Positions 1 to 3,590 of a stretch of 5,129 nucleotides of DNA are shown in pieces. How positions within the stretch are numbered: the stretch's first letter is position 1; each line of letters starts with the position of its first letter. The DNA comes from Candidatus Omnitrophota bacterium (GTDB lineage Bacteria; Omnitrophota; Gorgyraeia; Zapsychrales; Fredricksoniimonadaceae): NCBI GenBank assembly GCA_023247575.1, contig JAHFGE010000110.1, positions 1 through 5,129 of the forward strand, in the 5' to 3' direction. A program made the translations under genes and the position numbers. The notes below the pieces were generated by a model, which made no database searches, was not told the origin of the DNA, and saw only the letters and a list, made by a program, of their open reading frames with translations.

Positions 1-1080
1 ATAAAGAATAGTGACTTTATATTTCTCAATAATCTTCCAAAAACGATTGCGTTCGGGAAAATCAGGCGCACCTTCGTACATGACCTGGGTTGCCCCATGA
101 GACATAGGCCCATAAACTACATAACTATGCCCAGTGACCCAGCCAATGTCAGCGGTACACCAAAAAATATCATTGGGCTTTAAGTCAAAAACCCAATGAG
201 TCGTGACATTAACCCCTGTTAAATAGCCCCCCGTGGTATGAATAATGCCTTTAGGTTTGCCCGTGGTGCCAGAGGTGTAAAGGATAAACAGGATATCTTC
301 AGCATCCATGGGTTCTGGTTCACAGTAGGAGTTAGCGGTTTTGGCTAAATCATGCCACCAGTGGTCCCGCCCGCTTTTCATTGACACACTTTGGCCAACT
401 CTTTGCACCACCATCACATCAGTAATACTTGGAGTCTCTTTCAGGGCCACATCAGCGGTTGCCTTTAAAGGGACGACACTTCCCCGACGATAACCACCAT
501 CAGCGGTAATTAATAATTTCGCCTGGGCATCATTGATACGGTCTCTTAAAGACTCAGCGGAAAACCCCCCAAAAACAACCGTATGGATGGCTCCAATGCG
601 GCTGCAAGCCAGCATGGCATAAACAGCTTCAGGAATCATGGGAAGATAAATGGCCACCCTGTCACCTTTTTTAATACCTAAACCTTTAATGGCCGAGGCC
701 ATTTTATTCACTTGCGCGTAAACATCTTGATAGGTCAAAACTTTTGCATCGCCGTTTTCTCCTTCCCATAAAAGAGCAACTTTTCTGCCTAAATGAGCTT
801 TAATATGTCGATCCAGGCAGTTGTAGCTGGCATTAAGTCTTGCGCCCACAAACCATTTGGCAAAAGGTTTTTCCCACAGCAAAACCCGATCCCATGGTTT
901 ATACCAATCCAGACGACGGGCCTGGGCTTCCCAAAACTTCAGACGATCTTTTTTGGCTTCGTTATAAATGGCAGGGGCTTTGATATTGGCATGGGCTTTA
1001 AAAATTTCCGAAGGTTCAAAGGTACGGGATTCATTCAAAAGGTCATCAACTTCCGTTTTGGTTTGGCTGATAGGATTCAT
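1..1080 (-). CDS. acs: Acetyl-CoA synthetase (AMP-forming), N-terminal 360 residues, cut by the left edge
   Basis: Cytosolic enzyme that activates acetate with ATP to acetyl-AMP and then forms acetyl-CoA, feeding acetate into central metabolism. The visible 360 residues cover the N-terminal cap and much of the adenylate-forming domain. Landmarks are LNASYNCLDRHI (82-93), the block around VVFGGFSAESLRDRI (168-182), the ATP-binding P-loop YTSGTTGKPKG (268-278) followed by HTTGGYL (281-287), and CTADIGWVTGHSY (308-320). These are the hallmark Acs blocks, with Thr where many Acs have Ser in the P-loop (TSGTTG). About 290 residues, including the C-terminal domain with the acetylatable catalytic lysine, would lie beyond the window (family about 650 aa). 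The ATG at 1080 is preceded by AGGAG at 1092-1088 with a 7-nt spacer. The gene begins 23 nt after the toxin stop codon on the same strand with no visible promoter or terminator between, so co-transcription is likely (inference). Confidence 0.96.
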   Translation of the reverse strand, partial: MNPISQTKTEVDDLLNESRTFEPSEIFKAHANIKAPAIYNEAKKDRLKFWEAQARRLDWYKPWDRVLLWEKPFAKWFVGARLNASYNCLDRHIKAHLGRKVALLWEGENGDAKVLTYQDVYAQVNKMASAIKGLGIKKGDRVAIYLPMIPEAVYAMLACSRIGAIHTVVFGGFSAESLRDRINDAQAKLLITADGGYRRGSVVPLKATADVALKETPSITDVMVVQRVGQSVSMKSGRDHWWHDLAKTANSYCEPEPMDAEDILFILYTSGTTGKPKGIIHTTGGYLTGVNVTTHWVFDLKPNDIFWCTADIGWVTGHSYVVYGPMSHGATQVMYEGAPDFPERNRFWKIIEKYKVTILY

Positions 1081-1103
1081 GCAACCTCTCCTGGGGAAAA
1101 TAA

Positions 1104-1406
1104 TTAATTGCGATGAATTTTAAATAAACGGGAAGCTAATTTTCTATATACCAAGTTATCTTTTCGTTTACCAATCATTATAATCCACACCATAACATCT
1201 TCCTTAATAATTTGGTACACAACTCTATATTTGTCAAACCTCAAACGCCAATAACCTTTGTAAGGGGAATGTAATGGATGGCCGTACGCATAAGGATCCT
1301 TTGACAATTTTTCTATGGCTGTATCAATAATTCGTTGGCGATCGGCTGGCGATATCGTTTTAAAATCTTCTTTACCGACATCATCGTGGATTTTAACGTG
1401 CCACAT
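1104..1406 (-). CDS. relE: RelE-family toxin (probable ribosome-dependent mRNA interferase)
   Basis: Toxin of a type II toxin-antitoxin pair, 100 aa from the ATG. It aligns without gaps to the C-terminal half of E. coli RelE as I recall it: YRVVYQI (60-66) against YRLVYQV, and GKRKDNLVY (79-87) against GKRERSEVY. Of the RelE catalytic residues, Arg61, Arg81 and Tyr87 are present at the same numbers, Lys54 is Arg54, and Lys52 is Tyr52. The known family activity is cleavage of mRNA in the ribosomal A site; activity here is inferred. The antitoxin stop overlaps this start as TGATG. A GTG at 1409 is an alternative start giving 101 aa and a GTGA overlap. No clear Shine-Dalgarno precedes either, so translation is probably coupled to the antitoxin. 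The antitoxin is of YefM/Phd rather than RelB type, a mixed pairing common among such loci. Confidence 0.9.
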   Translation of the reverse strand: MWHVKIHDDVGKEDFKTISPADRQRIIDTAIEKLSKDPYAYGHPLHSPYKGYWRLRFDKYRVVYQIIKEDVMVWIIMIGKRKDNLVYRKLASRLFKIHRN

Positions 1407-1690
1407 CACTTTAAACCGTATTTATTCTTAAATTTATCAGCATCTATAAAATCTGAAGGTCTGGATTTCTTCATTCGTTCTTTAGCTTCACGGGCTAGTT
1501 GTTGATCGCTCCACTCTTCAAGAAGTTCGTCCAGCTTGTTGTAAATATCAATATCCATAAGCACGGCAATAGGCTTGTTCCGTTGATTAATAATAACTTT
1601 GGAGTGCCTGCTGGCCTTCAAGACTTCTTCCAGTTTGGTGCGAAGTTCTGAGACCCCTACAATGGTTGTATTTTCCTCGACAGTTATCAT
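1406..1690 (-). CDS. YefM/Phd-family antitoxin
   Basis: Antitoxin of 94 aa that should bind and neutralise the adjacent RelE-type toxin and, as is usual for the family, repress its own promoter. The N-terminal half has the YefM/Phd fold signature: VSELRTKLEEVLK (13-25), then a beta hairpin with KVIINQRNKPIAVLMDIDIYNKL (31-53, key residues NRNKP and AVL). The C-terminal part (about 54-94) is charged and helical, ending DKFKNKYGLK, the likely toxin-wrapping segment. The start at 1690 is chosen because GGGAGG lies 8 nt upstream. An upstream in-frame ATG at 1729 would add 13 residues but would lie inside the promoter spacer. The toxin follows with a 1-nt overlap. TA assignment rests on gene order, size and family pattern on both sides. 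Confidence 0.9.
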   Translation of the reverse strand: MITVEENTTIVGVSELRTKLEEVLKASRHSKVIINQRNKPIAVLMDIDIYNKLDELLEEWSDQQLAREAKERMKKSRPSDFIDADKFKNKYGLK

Positions 1691-1698
1691 ATATTTAT

Positions 1699-1704
1699 CC
1701 TCCC
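1699..1704 (-). promoter_or_regulatory. Ribosome binding site of the antitoxin gene
   Basis: GGGAGG on the minus strand, separated by 8 nt (1698-1691) from the ATG at 1690. This spacing settles the start at 1690 rather than the in-frame ATG at 1729. With the promoter at 1740-1712 it implies a leader of only about 15 nt. Confidence 0.8.
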
Positions 1705-1711
1705 TACGATA

Positions 1712-1740
1712 AGGATAACATTTGTACATTCATTTGTCAA
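1712..1740 (-). promoter_or_regulatory. Sigma70-type promoter of the toxin-antitoxin operon
   Basis: On the minus strand TTGACA (1740-1735), a perfect -35 consensus, is followed after exactly 17 nt by TATCCT (1717-1712), a 4/6 match to the -10 consensus. Predicted transcription start is near 1705, just upstream of the antitoxin ribosome binding site. With no terminator seen downstream through the toxin, the transcript may continue into acs. Confidence 0.75.
1719..1740 (-). promoter_or_regulatory. Probable autoregulatory operator: 12-bp-spaced repeat with a TGTACA core
   Basis: On the plus strand CATTTGTACA (1719-1728) is repeated as CATTTGTCAA (1731-1740), a 12-bp period. The first copy contains the perfect palindrome TGTACA (1723-1728); the second has a degenerate TGTCAA. 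From established work on E. coli yefM-yoeB, YefM recognises TGTACA cores in two palindromes about 12 bp apart. Here the pair fills the spacer and overlaps the -35 box, the expected place for repression. Operator function is inferred. Confidence 0.6.
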
Positions 1741-1751
1741 TTGAATATCAT

Positions 1752-1788
1752 ATTTAATGTAATATTAAATTTCAAATTTATTTTTGAA
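1752..1788. promoter_or_regulatory. AT-rich inverted repeats upstream of the toxin-antitoxin promoter
   Basis: ATTTAAT-GTAAT-ATTAAAT (1752-1770) is a perfect 7-bp inverted repeat, and TTCAAA/TTTGAA (1771-1776 and 1783-1788) is a second one with a 6-nt gap. They lie 12-48 bp upstream of the -35 box, in nearly pure A/T sequence. They could act as an UP element or extra regulator site, but palindromes arise easily in such AT-rich DNA. Beyond them, 1789-1832 shows nothing recognisable. Confidence 0.25.
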
Positions 1789-1832
1789 CCTCAATAATCC
1801 CGCGTATTTGTTTAGCTGATTGAGAAAAATTA

Positions 1833-1915
1833 TGTCATTCCCGAATGCTTTTATCGGGAATCCAGACGAGAAATACCATTTACTGGACCCCCGATTAAAA
1901 CATTCGGGGGTGACA
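1833..1915. repeat. Two copies of a palindromic repeat in opposite orientation (TGTCA...TCCAG element)
   Basis: Copy A (1833-1865, plus) and copy B (1915-1883, minus) are each 33 nt and match at 27 of 33 positions. Each has the layout TGTCA, 7-nt stem arm, 9-nt loop, 7-nt stem arm, TCCAG. Copy A has arms TTCCCGA/TCGGGAA (1838-1844 and 1854-1860); copy B has CCCCCGA/TCGGGGG (1888-1894 and 1904-1910 on plus). The two outer base pairs differ as T-A against C-G on both sides, so pairing is kept. The two copies, 17 nt apart, can also pair with each other as one long hairpin. This resembles the REP/MITE-like intergenic repeats of many bacteria. Neither hairpin is followed directly by a T run, so neither is a canonical terminator. 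Confidence 0.8.
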
Positions 1916-1965
1916 AGAGAATTTTTACCTCGTCGATCCTCTTAAAGAGCTAAACATTTACAATC

Positions 1966-2042
1966 CCGCAGCCAATGCGGCCCGAATATCCCGCCTACGG
2001 ACGGGATCCCGCCAAAGGCGGTGATTTTTATCGGGGGTGACA
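1966..2042. repeat. Third, degenerate copy of the palindromic repeat with nested hairpins
   Basis: The right end TCGGGGGTGACA (2031-2042) is identical to 1904-1915 of the neighbouring copy. Its partner arm appears as CCCGA (1981-1985), now 45 nt away instead of 9. Between them sit ATCCCG/CGGGAT (1988-1993 and 2002-2007) and CCGCC-AAA-GGCGG (2009-2021); just left is CCGCA/TGCGG (1966-1970 and 1976-1980). The layout suggests one palindromic element interrupted by another. It begins 7 nt beyond the exonuclease stop codon. The stretch 1916-1965 between this and the other copies shows nothing recognisable. Confidence 0.65.
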
Positions 2043-2049
2043 ACTTTTT

Positions 2050-2811
2050 CTACTGTATTTCAATACCAATCGGACAATGATCAGAACCCATGACTTCTTT
2101 TAATATATAGGCTTTCTTGAGTCGAGGCAATAAATTTTCAGTCACGAAAAAGTAATCAATTCTCCAGCCAATATCACGGCTGCGGGCGCCGGTTTTATAA
2201 TCCCACCAGGTGTAATGCCCTCCTTCTTGGATAAAATGCCTGAAGGTATCAATAAACCCCGATTGAATAAACTTGCTGACCCAGGCCCTTTCCTCAGGCA
2301 AGAATCCTGTATTCTTTTCGTTTTGTTTAGGCCGTGCCAAATCAATTTCCGTATGCGCTGTATTGACATCTCCGGTAACAATCAATTTGCGTCCCGCTTG
2401 ACGCAATTTTTGTGCATATTTTAAAAAGGCATCATAAAACCGCATTTTAAAAGGCACGCGCATGTTGCCGGCGCCGCCGTTGGGATAATAAATATTAAAC
2501 AAAATAAAATCACCGTAATCCGCAATTAAAGTTCTGCCCTCGCTGTCGAATTCTTTAATCCCTAAACCCTCTTGCACGGATTTCGGCGCTTTTTTTGTGT
2601 ACAAAGCAACGCCGCTATAACCTTTTTTCTGGGCGGATACCCAAAAAGATTGATAGCCATCGGGTTTTAAAATTTTTTCATTTAATTGTTCGGGGCGGGC
2701 TTTGGTTTCCTGCAAAGCCAAAATATCCGGAGATTCTTTTTCCAACCAATTCAAAAAACCTTTTTTTTCAATGGCGCGGATGCCGTTGACATTAAAGGAA
2801 AGCAATTTCAC
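2050..2811 (-). CDS. xth: Exodeoxyribonuclease III / AP endonuclease (ExoA/APE1 type)
   Basis: DNA base-excision-repair enzyme of the endonuclease/exonuclease/phosphatase fold. It incises DNA 5' of abasic sites and trims damaged 3' ends, using Mg2+. At 253 aa it is full length for the ExoA group. Catalytic positions visible are Asn7 (FNVNGIRA), Glu35 (LQETKA), Tyr109 (NIYYPNGG), Asp148 and Asn150 (TGDVN), Asp219 (WRIDYFF), and Asp244-His245 (GSDHCP). The stretch TAHTEIDLARPK (151-162) followed by GFLPEERAW (169-177) is typical of the ExoA/APE1 branch rather than of E. coli XthA. The start is GTG at 2811, overlapping the DUF502 stop by 4 nt (GTGA), with GGAG 8 nt upstream. The two genes are therefore an operon, probably translationally coupled. 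All catalytic residues are intact. Repeats follow the stop after 7 nt. Confidence 0.96.
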   Translation of the reverse strand: MKLLSFNVNGIRAIEKKGFLNWLEKESPDILALQETKARPEQLNEKILKPDGYQSFWVSAQKKGYSGVALYTKKAPKSVQEGLGIKEFDSEGRTLIADYGDFILFNIYYPNGGAGNMRVPFKMRFYDAFLKYAQKLRQAGRKLIVTGDVNTAHTEIDLARPKQNEKNTGFLPEERAWVSKFIQSGFIDTFRHFIQEGGHYTWWDYKTGARSRDIGWRIDYFFVTENLLPRLKKAYILKEVMGSDHCPIGIEIQ

Positions 2812-3410
2812 CTCTTTATCTCCAAGGGAAAAACAATCCCTATGGACACCATAGCTTTGAATGTCTCTTCTACCGTCCAGCCCGGGTCTTTGGTCTGGTC
2901 AGGTTTGACTAAAACAATGTAGCCTAATAAGGGATTATGCGTGGCAGGAACAAAAATTCTTAACAATTCTTCCCCTGTTCCCTTATCTTTAATGGTACCC
3001 GTCAAGAAACCAATCATCCATCCTTGCTGGTTAATGCTTTTGACTAAAAGGACTTTTTGAAAGGCTTGTTTGTCGGAAGCCGTCGAGAAACTATCCGAGA
3101 GTTGTTGACCAAGCTGATAAATGACTTTAATGATAGGAATGCGTTCGGTGACCCGTCCAATGGAATGCAAAACCTGGCGACCCACCACATTGCTAACAAT
3201 AAGGCCAATACAATACAAACAGACGAGAATCAGAAGAATTCCCATTCCCGGAATTTGCCGGATATGGATAAACTGTTCCAGAAATCTCATCATTCTTTTG
3301 TCAATGAGCTCATAAAGGATTCTGATGGCAATCCACACCAAGGCTAGAGGAATGATAGCCAGAAGACCGCGAAAGATATAAACACGAAGATGTGTAAAGA
3401 ATTTTGTCAT
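2808..3410 (-). CDS. DUF502 family inner-membrane protein
   Basis: Uncharacterised integral membrane protein, 200 aa, the usual length of the family, which also includes the plant COV/LCV proteins. Two hydrophobic segments are visible, about residues 12-33 and 54-74, separated by a short charged loop (IDKRMMRFLEQ). The rest is a soluble-looking domain with the family blocks RIPIIKVIYQLGQQLSDSF (90-108), FVPATHNPLLGYIVLV (153-168) and FKAMVSIGIVFP (184-195). The biochemical role is unknown; do not infer one from the neighbouring repair gene. ATG 3410 is the only sensible start, since a stop (TAA) lies four codons upstream in frame. No Shine-Dalgarno is visible: the 8 nt before the ATG are TCCTTGCA, preceded by TATAAA (3424-3419), which would suit a leaderless or very short leader. 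It is first in an operon with xth. Confidence 0.9.
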   Translation of the reverse strand: MTKFFTHLRVYIFRGLLAIIPLALVWIAIRILYELIDKRMMRFLEQFIHIRQIPGMGILLILVCLYCIGLIVSNVVGRQVLHSIGRVTERIPIIKVIYQLGQQLSDSFSTASDKQAFQKVLLVKSINQQGWMIGFLTGTIKDKGTGEELLRIFVPATHNPLLGYIVLVKPDQTKDPGWTVEETFKAMVSIGIVFPLEIKR

Positions 3411-3464
3411 TGCAAGGATTTATAATATCATAAATTTGCATCATTCCTATAAAAAAATTCATTC

Positions 3465-3492
3465 TTGACTTTCTTCTCGAGGAGGCTAAGAT
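3465..3492 (+). promoter_or_regulatory. Candidate sigma70-type promoter for the siroheme reductase gene
   Basis: TTGACT (3465-3470, 5/6 match to the -35 consensus), a 16-nt spacer, then TAAGAT (3487-3492, 4/6 to the -10 consensus). Predicted start near 3499 leaves a leader of about 90 nt that begins almost exactly at the inverted repeat 3502-3555. A GAGGAGG at 3479-3485 lies in the spacer and is too far from any start to serve as a ribosome site for the gene. Confidence 0.5.
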
Positions 3493-3501
3493 AACTTTTC
3501 T

Positions 3502-3555
3502 ATGGTACCTCGTCCCCAAATGAATTATTAAATTTTTCAAAGGACTCGGTACCAT
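3502..3555 (+). repeat. Leader inverted repeat upstream of the siroheme reductase (stem-loop or operator)
   Basis: Left arm ATGGTACCTCGTCC (3502-3515) pairs with right arm GGACTCGGTACCAT (3542-3555): 8 bp, a 2x2 mismatch, then 4 bp, with a 26-nt A/T-rich loop. Two GGTACC hexamers are part of the arms. If the promoter at 3465-3492 is real, the hairpin sits at the very 5' end of the mRNA, 22 nt before the ribosome binding site. It is not followed by a T tract, so it is not an intrinsic terminator. It matches no riboswitch class I recognise. A regulator site, mRNA-stabilising hairpin or new cis element are all possible. Confidence 0.6.
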
Positions 3556-3577
3556 GGTGAGGAATAGGATAATTCTT

Positions 3578-3584
3578 AAGGTGA
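3578..3584 (+). promoter_or_regulatory. Ribosome binding site of the siroheme reductase gene
   Basis: AAGGTGA with a 6-nt spacer (CGAACC) before ATG 3591. GGTGA matches the anti-Shine-Dalgarno. It fixes the start at 3591 rather than any upstream ATG in the leader. Confidence 0.75.
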
Positions 3585-3590
3585 CGAACC

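Noticed and set aside
793..1107. 104-residue plus-strand open frame antisense to acs
   Set aside because: It lies almost wholly opposite a well-conserved acs coding region and its sequence shows no family features.
1406..1729. Longer antitoxin form starting at the ATG at 1729
   Set aside because: The extra 13 codons lie within the promoter spacer and -10 region, and the better-placed ribosome site belongs to the ATG at 1690.
1833..2042. Intrinsic terminators for exonuclease III in the repeat region
   Set aside because: The stems are good, but on neither strand does a T run follow directly (closest are 8-10 nt away), so canonical terminators are not supported.
1833..2042. CRISPR array
   Set aside because: Only three diverged copies in mixed orientation, with unequal spacing and no uniform spacers.
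3502..3531. 9-codon leader frame starting in the left arm of the inverted repeat
   Set aside because: The GAGGAGG upstream is about 16 nt away and inside the predicted promoter, so it would not be on the transcript.
3310..3555. 81-residue minus-strand open frame beginning in the reductase leader
   Set aside because: It overlaps the DUF502 N-terminus in another frame, has no recognisable domain, and starts inside the leader inverted repeat.
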